64,000 nt of DNA, from positions 1 through 64,000 of the forward strand of contig NZ_CP030863.1 of the NCBI RefSeq assembly GCF_003325375.1, given 5' to 3'. The translations under genes and the position numbers were made by a program. This DNA is from Streptomyces globosus (lineage in GTDB: Bacteria > Actinomycetota > Actinomycetes > Streptomycetales > Streptomycetaceae). How positions within the stretch are numbered: position 1 is the first letter of the stretch; each line of letters opens with the position of its first letter. Under the pieces are notes generated by a model. That model worked only from the letters and a program-made list of their open reading frames with translations. It was not told the DNA's origin and did no database searches. This document shows positions 17,192-26,363 of the stretch, in pieces.

Positions 17192-19171
17192 ATGTCGCAG
17201 AAAGCCGCGATGAAGATCCTTTGCTCGAACTGCAAGAGCAAGTTCTTCCGCCCGAAGACCAGCGGCCGGCCTCCGAAGTACTGCGGAGCGGACTGCCGTA
17301 CCGCCGCCTACCGCGCGCGGCAGAAGACGGTGCTCAGTTATGCGCACAAGCATGATGGGGACGTCACGAGGATCGCGAAGTCAGTCTCAGCGCGGGCAAC
17401 AGCAGCCTTGCAGCACAGTCAGCTTCCGCTGCCGGCCAGACCTCTGGAACTACTCAAGGAGGCCCTGCGGCTGGAACGCGACGTGAACGACCTAAAGGCG
17501 GTCGCCGTCCGGCAAGCCTCCGAGTACGGGGCCCCGTGGACGGACATCGGCCACACGCTGTCGATGTCCGCTTCGGCCGCCCGGGCCAAGTACAGCGACG
17601 AGCAGGTCGCCAAAATCCTTCGCTGGCGGGCCGAACGCGGCTCGGCCCCCGGGCTCCGTCTCCCGCGGCCGCGCCCGGACCGGCCCACCTCCGCCCCCAA
17701 CTCCGTAAAAGGGGAAAGCACCCTGCCCAGTCCCGCCCTGCCCGGGGACCCCGCCTACCAGCTCACCACGGCTCTCTCGCACCTGCACCGTGCTTCAGGA
17801 CGCACCCAGCGGTGGCTGGCTGCCGAAGTAGGAATCTCCCCATCCCTGCTCTCGCTGATCCTGCTCGGCAAGCGGCATCCGAAGTGGAAGGACGTCAAAG
17901 CGATCGCAGAACTGTGCAACGCCGACCCCGCCGACCTCAGGCCCTTGTGGGAGAAGGCCCAGGGCATCCCACCGGTTGCACTTCCCGGTCCCGAGGACTT
18001 CCTCCAGGCCGCCGCCTCGCTGAAGTCCGCGCTGCGCGGCATGTGCATCGCAGCCGGTTCCCCCACCCCAGATGAAATCTGCTTCCAGCATTTGACACTC
18101 AGCCCTCGCCGGGTCGCGCGCGCTCTGGTGAGCGAGCGGCCGGAGCGGGACTTGGCCGACTGGACATTCGTCGCTTCCCTGGCCACGGCACTGCGCGGGC
18201 ATCCCGACGACGTGCGCCCCCTGTGGCAGCGGATGACGGTCGCCTCCGCCCTCATGTCCCCACCCGGCGCCGGGCCGGATGCCGACAGCCCCACCGCGCG
18301 CCCCGCCCACACTTCAGCTGGCACCCGCGCACCCCACGAGGCGCCTGCCGAGGGCACCGGCCGACCGCGCCGACCAAACATTCTGCGGGCCTCGCGTACC
18401 CGGCGCGGCAATCAGGACACCGACGCGCTCCTGCGGCGCCTGGAGATCCTCGAAGTGATCAGAAGCGCCAACATGCCCGTCGGCCTGACCACCCTGAGCC
18501 ACTCCAGCGGAATCCCGCCGCGCTATACCTCCGAGGTTCTCGCCTGGCTTCGCGACCACCGCTTCATCATCACCGGAAGGGACGGCGGCCACGCTCCAGG
18601 CCCCGTCCTGAACGCCGCCGCCGAAGGGCGTGACGTGGTTCAGGAATTCCTGGAACACCTCAGCCTCAAGACCCTCGGCGCGATCTACATCGGCACCTAC
18701 ACTGACGGCGACATCCACGTGTCCCACGAAGTCGCCCAGCCCGGCATCCCCACCGTCGACCAGCACGTCGACTTCCGTGAATCCGCCCACGCCAGCGCGC
18801 TCGGCAAAGCCAACCTCGCACAGCTGGGCCGTGAGGCCCGCCTCGACCACCTCTCCCGCTACCGGCCCAGGAAACTGACCGGTCACACAATCACCGACCC
18901 CGACAGCCTCTTCCGCGCATTCGACCTTTCCCCCCTGCAGTACGACCTTAAGGAGTACTCCGACCGGAATGTCTGCGCGGCCAGCCCGCTGGTACTGCCC
19001 GGACGCACCGCCGCCATCGCCGTCGCCGTACCAGCAACCGATCGCCGACACCGTCTCCGCCGGGCCGCGGCCACCATCAAGGACCACTCCACCACCATGG
19101 CCCTATCCCTCACCCTCGCTCTCCCCACCGCCCACCCCAATCCAACTCAACACGCCGCATACAGGCCGTAG
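17192..19171 (+). CDS. Fusion regulator: zinc ribbon, helix-turn-helix modules and IclR-type effector domain
   Basis: The 659-residue protein has four recognisable parts. Residues 10-35 are a zinc ribbon (CSNCKSKFF...KYCGADC). Residues about 90-150 contain an HTH-like segment (WTDIGHTLSMSASAARAKYS). Residues about 195-260 are an XRE-type HTH (TQRWLAAEVGISPSLLSLIL). Residues about 410-655 resemble IclR regulators: a winged helix (GLTTLSHSSGIPPRYTSEVL) followed by an effector domain (FRESAHASALGKANLAQL, then TITDPDSL). IclR proteins normally lack the N-terminal half. ATG 17192 is the start, since AAGGA at 17182-17186 lies upstream. Confidence 0.65.
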   Translation: MSQKAAMKILCSNCKSKFFRPKTSGRPPKYCGADCRTAAYRARQKTVLSYAHKHDGDVTRIAKSVSARATAALQHSQLPLPARPLELLKEALRLERDVNDLKAVAVRQASEYGAPWTDIGHTLSMSASAARAKYSDEQVAKILRWRAERGSAPGLRLPRPRPDRPTSAPNSVKGESTLPSPALPGDPAYQLTTALSHLHRASGRTQRWLAAEVGISPSLLSLILLGKRHPKWKDVKAIAELCNADPADLRPLWEKAQGIPPVALPGPEDFLQAAASLKSALRGMCIAAGSPTPDEICFQHLTLSPRRVARALVSERPERDLADWTFVASLATALRGHPDDVRPLWQRMTVASALMSPPGAGPDADSPTARPAHTSAGTRAPHEAPAEGTGRPRRPNILRASRTRRGNQDTDALLRRLEILEVIRSANMPVGLTTLSHSSGIPPRYTSEVLAWLRDHRFIITGRDGGHAPGPVLNAAAEGRDVVQEFLEHLSLKTLGAIYIGTYTDGDIHVSHEVAQPGIPTVDQHVDFRESAHASALGKANLAQLGREARLDHLSRYRPRKLTGHTITDPDSLFRAFDLSPLQYDLKEYSDRNVCAASPLVLPGRTAAIAVAVPATDRRHRLRRAAATIKDHSTTMALSLTLALPTAHPNPTQHAAYRP

Positions 19172-19284
19172 ACCCCCACCGTCCCATCGTGCGGAGGGCT
19201 CCTTGGCGGTGCAGCCGACGCTCTCCCTGGCCGGACTCCGGGCGCAGCCGACCCGAGCACGCCCGACCCGGCCCTGACGGACGA

Positions 19285-19310
19285 CACCTCTTCCCCTCGG
19301 CTATCGCGAG
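19285..19310. repeat. Copy 2 of a dispersed hairpin-type element
   Basis: ACCTCTTCCCCTCGGCTATC followed by GCGAGG repeats the elements at 15541 and 26496. Here only CCTCG/CGAGG around the loop can pair. Confidence 0.45.
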
Positions 19311-19438
19311 GCCGGGCACCTTCCCGGCAGGGCTCAAGCACGGGGACGTCGTTTCCGCCTTGGACAAGACCGGCTGTTCCTGGGAGCCCTATCCTCCGCT
19401 GACCTTCGGCGACCAGTGCTCGCTCACGGCGATCCCGT

Positions 19439-19650
19439 CAGTGGATGCTGTGGAACCGGTTTTGCCTTGGCTGCCCTTGGTGAAGCTGGTGGCAGACGGA
19501 CTGTCGGCATGGCGGCGACGTCGCGCAAAGCGACACACGCAGACTGCACAGGTCCAGAACTCTCTCCACGGTGAGGGAGAGAACGGGGAACCAGGATGTC
19601 CCCGCTGCCGCGCCTACGAGGAAGATCCTCATCACCGTACGGAACCGTGA
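19439..19650 (+). CDS. Possible small hypothetical protein
   Basis: GTG 19439 opens a 70-residue ORF (MDAVEPVLPWLPLVKLVADG) with a short hydrophobic N-terminus, a basic patch (AWRRRRAKRH) and a C-terminal CPRC pair. The strong hairpin 14 bases after the stop supports expression, but the start and codon use are not decisive. The rest of 19172-19851 holds no other gene. Confidence 0.35.
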
Positions 19651-19663
19651 GATCAGGCTAGAC

Positions 19664-19690
19664 AGCCGGTGGGCCCTCGGCCCACCGGCT
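19664..19690. terminator. Strong bidirectional hairpin
   Basis: AGCCGGTGGGCC and GGCCCACCGGCT form a perfect 12-bp stem with a 3-base loop between a plus-strand ORF and the minus-strand gene ending at 19852. Confidence 0.7.
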
Positions 19691-19851
19691 CTACGCTGCC
19701 ACCACCGGCCAGCTTGCCCCCGGCGTACGTAGGCCAGCCCAACCAACACCTGCTCATCGGATCCACCGCTGCAGGGACACGAAGCAGCGCCGGCACCATC
19801 GGTGCTGGCCCCAAGGAGTCAGTCCGCCTGCGTTCGACCGTCATTTGCCGG

Positions 19852-21000
19852 TCAGCGAACCTGAAGGCGTGCGCCTCTGCGACGGCGATCGCCGAGACTG
19901 ATCACCGGTGCGGTGCGAAGCGGGGCCGGGTCCGCTGCGACATCGGGGGCGAGGGAGCGCATGAGGACGGGGTGCAGGCCGAGGTCTTCGGCGGCCTGGA
20001 GCAGGGACGGTGGTTCGCCGTACTTGCGGCCGAGCATGGCACGGACGAGGGTGGGCTGCTCGGGGTGCACGGCGACCGGTTCGTTTGTCCGCCAGCCGCG
20101 GGCGGCGAGCTGCTTGTAGAGGCTCTCCCGGCGGGCTTGGTCGATGTGACCCAGGTCGTGGGCGCGGTTGATCAAAGCTTGGATGGAGATACCCCAGCGC
20201 CGCTTGAGTACGGCGAACTCGCGGAGCATCAGCGGGCCGCTGAATGCCTCCTCCGCCCGTTCGCGGGGGAGCAGGAACGCCCCGGCGAAGCGGTGCGCCT
20301 CGGTTTCGGCCTGCTTGGGGTCGAGGCCAGCTCGGCGGTGGGGGTGGAGGACGAGGTGCCCCAGTTCGTGGGCGGTGGTGAACCTCTGCCTGTCCCCACT
20401 TCCGGCGGAAAAGTAGCTGATCATCGAGGGCCCTGTGGTGCCCTTCCAGCAGGAGACACCGGAGTGCCCGACGACGGCTTCCTCTCCGGCGCCGTCAGAG
20501 TCGAGGAGCACCAGGGGGACCACTGGGATGCCGGCGCGTTCGCAGGCGCGGATGACGTGGCCGATCACTCCGTCCGCCGCAATGCCCAGGGCGGCGCGGG
20601 TCTGGTCCGCGAGATCCTCGATGTCGTCACCGTTGAGGGTGCCCGCGGCCACCGGCAGGGTGGTGCGGCGCACCTTGGTCTCGTCCATGAGGCGTACGGC
20701 GACCCGGTACGCCTCCCTGACGGTCGCTTCTACCCGTGCGACCTCCTTGGCCGAGGCGCTGGCCTTCTTGCGGAAGGCCAGCGTGTCGGCGGGCAGGTCG
20801 GCCGGGTCCACGTCGAAGAACGACATGGGGGTGCCGGTCGCCGCGGCGATGCGCGTGAGGACGTCGGCGCTGACAGGCTTGAGACCCTTCTGGATCTGCG
20901 AGATCAGCGGCTGCGAGACGCCGGCAGCTTGCGCGAGCTCGCCCTGGGTGAGGCCCATCAGGGCCCTCAGGGTTCGAATGCGCTCAGCTGGATCACGCAC
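19852..21000 (-). CDS. XRE-type HTH protein with ImmA/IrrE (M78) metallopeptidase domain
   Basis: The 382-residue protein begins with an HTH_3 domain (residues about 5-60: LRALMGLTQGELAQAAGVSQ). It continues with an ImmA/IrrE peptidase domain whose zinc site is HELGHL (211-216) and E/H-rich downstream helix (AHRFAGAFLLPRE). Such proteins cleave or inactivate a repressor in response to DNA damage or stress, often controlling mobile elements. GTG 21000 is the likeliest start because it overlaps the stop of a preceding reading frame (GTGCGTGA) and follows GAAGGA. The open frame further upstream is out-of-frame translation of that partner. Confidence 0.8.
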   Translation of the reverse strand: MRDPAERIRTLRALMGLTQGELAQAAGVSQPLISQIQKGLKPVSADVLTRIAAATGTPMSFFDVDPADLPADTLAFRKKASASAKEVARVEATVREAYRVAVRLMDETKVRRTTLPVAAGTLNGDDIEDLADQTRAALGIAADGVIGHVIRACERAGIPVVPLVLLDSDGAGEEAVVGHSGVSCWKGTTGPSMISYFSAGSGDRQRFTTAHELGHLVLHPHRRAGLDPKQAETEAHRFAGAFLLPRERAEEAFSGPLMLREFAVLKRRWGISIQALINRAHDLGHIDQARRESLYKQLAARGWRTNEPVAVHPEQPTLVRAMLGRKYGEPPSLLQAAEDLGLHPVLMRSLAPDVAADPAPLRTAPVISLGDRRRRGARLQVR

Positions 21001-21150
21001 CACGTCCTTCACCCTCTTCGCGCACGTCCTCGTCGAACTCGAAGGGCAGTGTGAAGCCCTCGTCGTCCGGAATGAACTCCCAGTCGGTGAACGACTCAGT
21101 GTTGCGGGGGAGCTCGTAGTACAGGTCAAACTTCGCGGCCCGTGATCCCC
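20993..21150 (-). pseudogene. 5'-truncated partner gene of the ImmA/IrrE protein
   Basis: A second frame reads FDLYYELPRNTESF, WEFIPDDEGFTLPF and then EFDEDVREEGEG to a TGA that overlaps the start of the peptidase gene. Its composition is protein-like, but no start codon exists between it and an in-frame stop near 21165. Its 5' end seems lost at about 21140, next to a ligase remnant. This marks a likely rearrangement junction. Confidence 0.5.
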
Positions 21151-21279
21151 CACCTGCTGCTCGTGCTGACCGTCCTGATCAGCCCCGGCAGCAGCAGAGG
21201 GAAGACAGCCAAGGCCCTCCTGGGCCTGCCTCCCTTCTCCCGGAAGAGCCCCGACAGCCAGGAGCAGCCGTAAGGCCGT

Positions 21280-21640
21280 TCACCCCGCCGCGGCATCCGG
21301 TCCCAACCCGGACCGCGGCACGTCCTCCACACCCATGTCCAGGCGCAGCCGTCTGAACGGCAGGGGGTGGCGGAACACCCCACCGTGGTCCACCGCCCGA
21401 TCGGCGCTGACCTCCGCCACCAGCTCGGGGCGGACCAGCACCACGTCCAGGACGTCGCGGCTGCCCCACGCCGAGGTGAACCGAACCCCCTCGAAGGGAT
21501 GCCCCGAGCCCGCTGGGGCGAGATGTTCGGCGACCCCGCGGGACTGCTCGGGGCGCAGGGGGACGGTGCGGCCGACCGCGCGCAGCCGGCCGCCGGCGTC
21601 GTAGCGGCCCAGGACGAGGAGCTGCGGGCGGGTCAGAGGA
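21280..21640 (-). pseudogene. C-terminal fragment of an ATP-dependent DNA ligase
   Basis: The minus-strand ORF gives LTRPQLLVLGRYD, RAVGRTVPLRPEQ, HPFEGVRFTSAWGSRDVLDV and RLRLDMGVEDVP, the OB-fold C-terminal domain of ATP-dependent ligases. The catalytic lysine domain is absent: the neighbouring gene (stop at 21642) occupies that side. It cannot be functional. It parallels the smaller fragment at 4590-4830. Confidence 0.7.
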
Positions 21641-21641
21641 G

Positions 21642-22637
21642 TTAGGCATCGGCGGAGACGACGCTGCTGTGCGGCTCGCTCGCGACGATGAGTACGCCTT
21701 CCTCGCCACCAGCCGGCCTGGAGGCTTGCCGGATCCACGCCTCCCACTCGTCCGGCCAGGTGGTGCCAGCATCCCAGCGGACGCCCTTGAGCGGGATGTC
21801 GTCCAGGTTGGCCCGGCTGAGGTCCTCCCCTACGAAGTCGCTGCTGGCCCTCTCCACCGCGGCCACCACCAGCCGGAGGGTCTGGGCTTTGCCCTGTGCC
21901 TGCTCTAGGTCCTCGGCTAGGTCCTGCACCACCATGTCCGCGCCCAGCAACGACTCGGCGTCCGGCTCCGAAATGTCGAGACGGGAGACAAGCTCGCCCT
22001 CCAGGAACCGCTGAGCGTTGTCGAGGTCCTGCTGCAGCGGACCCACATGCGAGTCGAGGAACTGCTCGACCTCGGTGAGGTAGTCAGTTCCGAGTTGATC
22101 GGACCGGGCCAGTTCCCGGGGCGTGGGCAGCGTAATCCCGGAAAGCTGCCTCTCCAACAGCAGGGTGATGCGGATGATCTCCTCCCAGGGGTCCTCGGCG
22201 TAGAGTTCGTCGGCCTCGACCAGCTCTGCGAGTTCCCCCAGGGTGGTGAGGGCGTCGCGGATAAGTGCGGTGAAGTCGGTGGGCCAGTAGGTGTGGGCGA
22301 GCCTGAGTGCTTCTCGCCGGTGCTTGAGGCGGACCCAAGCAAGTCGGCCGGCCAGCGGTCCCGGGTCCGTCATCCTCTGCGAGGAGCGGCGGCTGCGTCG
22401 ACCGTCCACGACGGCCTTGTCCCGGTTGAGCCGCTCCGCCACCTCGGCGCCGGTCGCTCGGTGCGCAGACCAGAGCATGCGGGCGAGGGCCAGGTCGGGG
22501 TCGCGGAGCTCGGGCACACCGCCTTGTGCCGCGATCCGGTCGATGACGGCCGTACCGACCTGCCGATGCGCTGAGGCCAGCAGCGCTGCCAGGAAGTCGG
22601 CGCGACCGTCGTGGTCGTGGATCGGATCGGCGCTCAT
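21642..22637 (-). CDS. Hypothetical helical protein with pentapeptide-like C-terminus, in a sigma-factor operon
   Basis: ATG 22637 overlaps the sigma gene stop. The 331-residue protein is mostly helical and charged, with a coiled-coil-like section (residues about 190-260). It ends in a short pentapeptide-type motif (EDLSRANLDDIPLKGVRWDA) followed by W.DEWEAWI...S. This ending is common in actinobacterial proteins encoded directly after ECF-type sigma factors. It may be the effector or sensor of the operon; its biochemical role is unknown. Confidence 0.6.
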   Translation of the reverse strand: MSADPIHDHDGRADFLAALLASAHRQVGTAVIDRIAAQGGVPELRDPDLALARMLWSAHRATGAEVAERLNRDKAVVDGRRSRRSSQRMTDPGPLAGRLAWVRLKHRREALRLAHTYWPTDFTALIRDALTTLGELAELVEADELYAEDPWEEIIRITLLLERQLSGITLPTPRELARSDQLGTDYLTEVEQFLDSHVGPLQQDLDNAQRFLEGELVSRLDISEPDAESLLGADMVVQDLAEDLEQAQGKAQTLRLVVAAVERASSDFVGEDLSRANLDDIPLKGVRWDAGTTWPDEWEAWIRQASRPAGGEEGVLIVASEPHSSVVSADA

Positions 22638-23248
22638 GATGCTCCCCCCGGCGCTTCGTCCTCTTCGTAGTCGCTGTGGAGCCCCAGGCTCTCCTTCAGC
22701 GCCGCGCGGGCGCGTGACAGGTTCTGCCGCACCGCCGTCTGCGTCGTTCCCATAGCCCGCGCAGTTTCCTCCGTGGTGAACCCGTCGAGGTTCCACGCCA
22801 GAGCGGCGCGCTGTTTGGACGGCAGTCTCAGGAGGTGCTCAACCACCAACCGGGCCTCCTCCCCAATTTCCGCCGCGTAGGCCGGCGTCTCCCAGCGCAG
22901 GCTGACCTCCGGTTCGGGAAGATCGGCGCAGGCGTCCTCCGGCCTTACCTTCTGGCTGACCCAGGCCCGCCAGGCGACCGTGCGCAGCCACGCCTTGGGC
23001 CTGCTGATGTTCAGGCCCGGGGTGCACATCTTCGTAAACGCCTCCTGGGCCGCGTCCTGGGCCTCGGGCCAAGTCGCTCCGGAGAAGAGCAGGAAGCGAA
23101 TCAGAGCGGGGTACTGCTCGTGGTGCAGGGCCTCGGCGAGCTGGCGGCCAGGCAGGGCCGCCGTGGGCGCCTCCAGGGGCCTAGGTGTACCCGGTACGGA
23201 GGGGTCCACGAGCAGTTCAGAGCTGGCGGCATCCTCCATCGCACCCAC
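22634..23248 (-). CDS. ECF-type RNA polymerase sigma factor
   Basis: The 204-residue protein has region 2 (residues about 40-100: QYPALIRFLLFSGATWPEAQ, AAQEAFTKM, AWLRTVAWRAWVSQ) and region 4 (about 130-185: LLRLPSKQRAALAWNLDGFT, TEETARAMGTTQTAVRQNLS). ATG 23248 and ATG 23239 are both possible starts. It overlaps the upstream small membrane-protein gene by 32 bases and the downstream gene by 4, so the three form one operon. Confidence 0.85.
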   Translation of the reverse strand: MGAMEDAASSELLVDPSVPGTPRPLEAPTAALPGRQLAEALHHEQYPALIRFLLFSGATWPEAQDAAQEAFTKMCTPGLNISRPKAWLRTVAWRAWVSQKVRPEDACADLPEPEVSLRWETPAYAAEIGEEARLVVEHLLRLPSKQRAALAWNLDGFTTEETARAMGTTQTAVRQNLSRARAALKESLGLHSDYEEDEAPGGAS

Positions 23249-23471
23249 CCCCCGAACCGTGCGACTCAGGAGCGAACCAGATCCGCCGGTTCTTCACCGA
23301 TTCCTGCATCGCGCCCCGCGGCACGGCGTACCGGACTCTGGCGGTGGCCCCCTCGTCCGCGATACGGGCGAGTTCCACCTCCGTCCCTAACCAGCGGTAC
23401 GCGATCTTGACTGCGCCACTCACCAAGCTGACGAGGACGGTGACCACCGCCCCTGCCACAACCGGATCCAC
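23217..23471 (-). CDS. Small membrane-anchored protein, first gene of the sigma operon
   Basis: GTG 23471 follows GAAGGGA. The 84-residue product has one N-terminal membrane segment (VVAGAVVTVLVSLVSGAV) followed by a charged cytoplasmic part (ELARIADEGATARVRYAVPR). Similar short proteins precede ECF sigma or effector genes in other actinobacteria. It could tether or modulate the downstream sigma factor; this is inference. Confidence 0.6.
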   Translation of the reverse strand: MDPVVAGAVVTVLVSLVSGAVKIAYRWLGTEVELARIADEGATARVRYAVPRGAMQESVKNRRIWFAPESHGSGGGCDGGCRQL

Positions 23472-23689
23472 CCCTGTATCCCTTCGCTTACGGCACCGCC
23501 GTGAAACAAACGTGTAGCAACAGAGCGCAAAACCAGCCTCGTTGTGACATCCAGCAGGTCAGCGGCCCACGGTCGGTCCCGGGCGATCAGCCAGCCGTCG
23601 CAGGAACTGCCAGCAAACCGAACGCCGGTTCGACTTAAGTCGGGCGCGCACGGGTCCTTACGGTCGGTGGCCGACGCCCACACCGGGAT

Positions 23690-23960
23690 CTCCTAGAGCA
23701 GCCCCCGCACGGGTCCGAGCCGCGGTTCGAGGGCGGCTGGCGCGCCGGAGTCCGGACGTCGCCAGCTACTTGCTGCGCATCGCCGACACCACCGCCACCA
23801 CGGGGCGGGGGCGCGCCGCGATCAGCGCCATGCTGGTCGCCCACCTCCAGCGGCCCGCCCCCCCCCATCCCGCAGGTGGCTCCGGTGGAGAACCCGGGGC
23901 CCGGCCCCGGCGCTGGACGTGAAGGACGTCCTGGCGGCCGCGGAACGCTTCCCCTGAACC
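23690..23960 (+). pseudogene. Possible gene-end remnant
   Basis: One frame reads VASYLLRIADTTATTGRGRA then AISAMLVAHLQRP and shifts to DVKDVLAAAERFP before a stop near 23957. Composition is protein-like but there is no start and at least one frame change. The rest of 23472-24041 shows nothing gene-like. Confidence 0.25.
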
Positions 23961-24041
23961 GTTGCCGCGCCGGGCAGAGTTTGGCCGGTATGCGCTATCG
24001 GACGCCTCGGCGATGGCGCGGCCTGCCTGGCTGAGGCCCTA

Positions 24042-24907
24042 GGGGGTGTCTTTCCGATCATCGGATCGTTGATCTGGTCGTGAGGGATGGGGAGATTTCT
24101 GACGCCGCCTGGGCGGTGATCGAACCGTTGCTGCCGCCCGCGGGCCGGGCCCGTGGCCGGTGGCGGGACCACCGCCAGGTCCTCGAGGGCATCGTGTTCA
24201 AGTTCCGCACCGGCCTGCCCTGGAGGGACCTGCCCGAGCGGTTCGGCCCCTGGCAGACCGTTCACGGGCGGTTCGCCCGGTGGGCGGCCGACGGCACCTT
24301 CGACCGTCTCCTGGCCGCTGCCCAGACGCGGGCGGAGGTGGACTGGCTGGTCGCGATCGACTCCACGATCGTGCGGGCCCACCAGCACGCGGCAGCCAAA
24401 GGGGGCTCGAAGAACGTGGACTTGGACGCTCCCGCGGCGGGCTGACCAGCAAAATCCACCTCGCCTGCGACGGGCAGGGCCGGCCGCTGGCGTTCGTGGT
24501 CACCGGCGGCAACCGCAACGACTGCACCCAGGCCGAGACCGTCATCAACCTGATCCGCGTGACCGGGCCGGGTCCGGGCAGACCCCGCACCCGGCCCGAC
24601 CGCGTGGTCGCGGACAAGGGCTACTCGGCCCGCGCCTTCCGGTCCTACCTGCGACGACGCGGCATCAAGGCCACCATCCCCGAACGCGTCGACCAGCTCG
24701 CCGGCCGCACACGGCGCCGTGAACGGCCCTGCGGATTCGACACGGCCGCCTACCGGCGCCGCAACGTCGTCGAACGCTGCTTCCACCGGCTCAAGCAATG
24801 GCGAGGCATCGCCACCCGCTACGACAAACATCCCGACCGCTATCTCGCCGCCATCAGCCTGGCCAGCACTCTCATCTGGCTCGACTCATGATCGACAAAA
24901 CGCCCCC
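24042..24907 (+). mobile_element. IS5-family-like insertion sequence, about 866 bp
   Basis: Imperfect terminal inverted repeats begin GGGGGTGTCTTTCCGATCAT on the left, and the right end read inwards is GGGGGCGTTTTGTCGATCAT (16 of 20 match). TA flanks both ends inside CTAG, consistent with a 2-bp TA target duplication. The single gene is a two-frame transposase. Confidence 0.8.
24080..24891 (+). CDS. IS5-type transposase read in two frames
   Basis: Frame A from GTG 24080 (ISDAAWAVIEPLLPPAG, then GLPWRDLPERFGPWQT, AIDSTIVRAHQHAA) contains the first DDE aspartate. It stops at 24443-24445. Frame B, in the -1 register, carries the rest (GGLTSKIHLACDG, VVADKGYSARAF with the second D, and VVERCFHRLKQWRGIATRYD with the E). 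The switch lies around 24400-24440, after a run of five G. Many elements of this type use programmed frameshifting, so the frame break need not mean inactivity. Confidence 0.8.
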
Positions 24908-25151
24908 TAGAAGACCTGGGGTCGAGTGGCCGGACCCACTACTGCAGCCGCGCGGAACATCTGCTCTGCTTGTTCCAGTGCCGCCGTGTACGTCTTCCGG
25001 CGCGCTCCGTCACCGGCCTTGCCGGGCGGGTTCGCCCGGCTTGCGCGTAGCTTCTCCATGCCTCGTCAGGATCAGCCTTCATGTACATGCACAGACGCTA
25101 CCCGACCCATACAACTCCCGAATCCTCTACCGCTGGGATTAGGGTCCGCCC

Positions 25152-25679
25152 ATGAGTGAGTTCTGGGACGCGGCCAGCGCGGTCGCAACAACAGCGGCAA
25201 CGGGTGTGGCCCTCTGGTTGGCCGTCCACGAGGTACAGATGAGGCGGAAGGATGAGACTGACAGACAAGCCGCCCAGGCCCGCTTGGTGGTGTCGGCCAT
25301 TGAGGGAACGCGGGGCGAGGTTGTCAATCACAGCTCTGAACCCTTGCTCGAGCTGAGGATCATCAGGGCTGACGCCGATGTGGACGGGCGACCGGTCGCT
25401 GTGCGTTGGGCCGAGGATGCTCAACGGATATTCCGTAACGTGTCGGCCGGTGAGGAGCGACACCTTGAGTTGCGGGTCCAGGGTTGGGGTCCACTGATCC
25501 ACCCGGAACTCAGCTACGAAGTGGGCACTGATGAAGGTGTCGCCCCCTTTAACGCCTCCAATCACCGGCTAACCATCCAGTTCCTCGATGCGGCCGGCCT
25601 CTGGTGGCAGCGTGTTGGGCTGGAGCCGCCGACCAGAGTTCTCGGAGAGCCCGCGCAGCCTGCGGCAAACCCGGAATAG
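25152..25679 (+). CDS. Hypothetical membrane-anchored protein
   Basis: The 175-residue protein has an N-terminal helix (AASAVATTAATGVALWLAVH, residues 7-26) likely to be a membrane anchor, a short charged linker and a beta-rich domain (GEVVNHSSEPLLELRIIRAD ... LTIQFLDAAGLWW). This layout, one helix plus a small beta domain with a conserved Trp pair near the end, is frequent in Streptomyces proteins of unknown role. TAGGG lies upstream of ATG 25152. No partner gene is evident. Confidence 0.6.
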   Translation: MSEFWDAASAVATTAATGVALWLAVHEVQMRRKDETDRQAAQARLVVSAIEGTRGEVVNHSSEPLLELRIIRADADVDGRPVAVRWAEDAQRIFRNVSAGEERHLELRVQGWGPLIHPELSYEVGTDEGVAPFNASNHRLTIQFLDAAGLWWQRVGLEPPTRVLGEPAQPAANPE

Positions 25680-26002
25680 GGCCTTCTTCCGGCGAACTTG
25701 TTTGGGGGATACTGCGTGCCCATGTCGAAGCGCCTGCGATTCGGAACCGTCCGGCCCCAGCGGTTCCGCTAACCGGAGCGTGTCTCGTACATGGCCCGGC
25801 CGTCGGCCCACCGGGCCAGCTCGGTTCAGCAAGGCGCCACCGTCGTACATCTCCTCCTCGGCAGCCCGTGATGTCGAGCAGCAGGCCGCCCAGCGGCTCC
25901 CGCCGACAGCGTGGTGTACGTCTGGTGCGGCAGCGAGCCGGGATTGGGATGATCGTGGTCGTACACCCCGCCGCGCAGCAGCTGCTCGTCATCGGCGTTC
26001 AT
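25680..26002 (-). pseudogene. Frameshifted small plasmid-type gene
   Basis: Starting at ATG 26002, three successive frames give MNADDEQLLRGGVYDHDHPN, then EPLGGLLLDITGCRGGD, then EEMYDGGALLNRAGPVGRRP. Together they look like one small actinobacterial protein broken by two frame changes (near 25900 and 25855). It is either decayed or damaged by sequence errors. Confidence 0.4.
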
Positions 26003-26078
26003 CCGGCCAGCCTTCCAGCCACCACCGAAAGCGGGAGGCCGGCGGCGCCCGGCCGTCCGGCCTCCCGCCGTGCGGGCG

Positions 26079-26363
26079 TCAGGCGCAGGACAGACGGTCG
26101 GAGGCGGGCCAGTCGATGCGCACCCCGCGGCGGATCAGTGCGGTGAGGCTGTCGACCTGGCAGGCAGGTGGCTGCTCCTGGGTGAAGCGGCGCAGCGCCT
26201 GGTACACGCCGTCGCGCAGATGGCCGTCGGTCATTGTGGGCGCCTGCTCCTGCAGTTCGTTGAGAAGCCGTCCGGCGCGGGCCGCTCGGGACAGCGCGGC
26301 ATCCGCGAGCGGTCCTTCGGCGAAGCCGTCGCGGACGTACAGGCCGGGCTCGATGAGGGTCAT
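26079..26363 (-). CDS. Small hypothetical protein
   Basis: ATG 26363 follows AAAGGA; the upstream in-frame ATG 26447 lacks such a site. The 94-residue protein (MTLIEPGLYVRDGFAEGPLA ... ALIRRGVRIDWPASDRL) is helical, without membrane segments or recognised motifs. Confidence 0.55.
   Translation of the reverse strand: MTLIEPGLYVRDGFAEGPLADAALSRAARAGRLLNELQEQAPTMTDGHLRDGVYQALRRFTQEQPPACQVDSLTALIRRGVRIDWPASDRLSCA

Noticed and set aside
24080..24891. Frame break in the IS5-like transposase as a pseudogene
   Set aside because: Two-frame transposases with -1 frameshifting are normal in this type and both halves are intact.
25714..25760. MSKRLRF-like start resembling the HNH gene start MPVSKRLRY at 35082
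   Set aside because: Only about 9 codons match before the sequence diverges, so it is too short to call a gene remnant.
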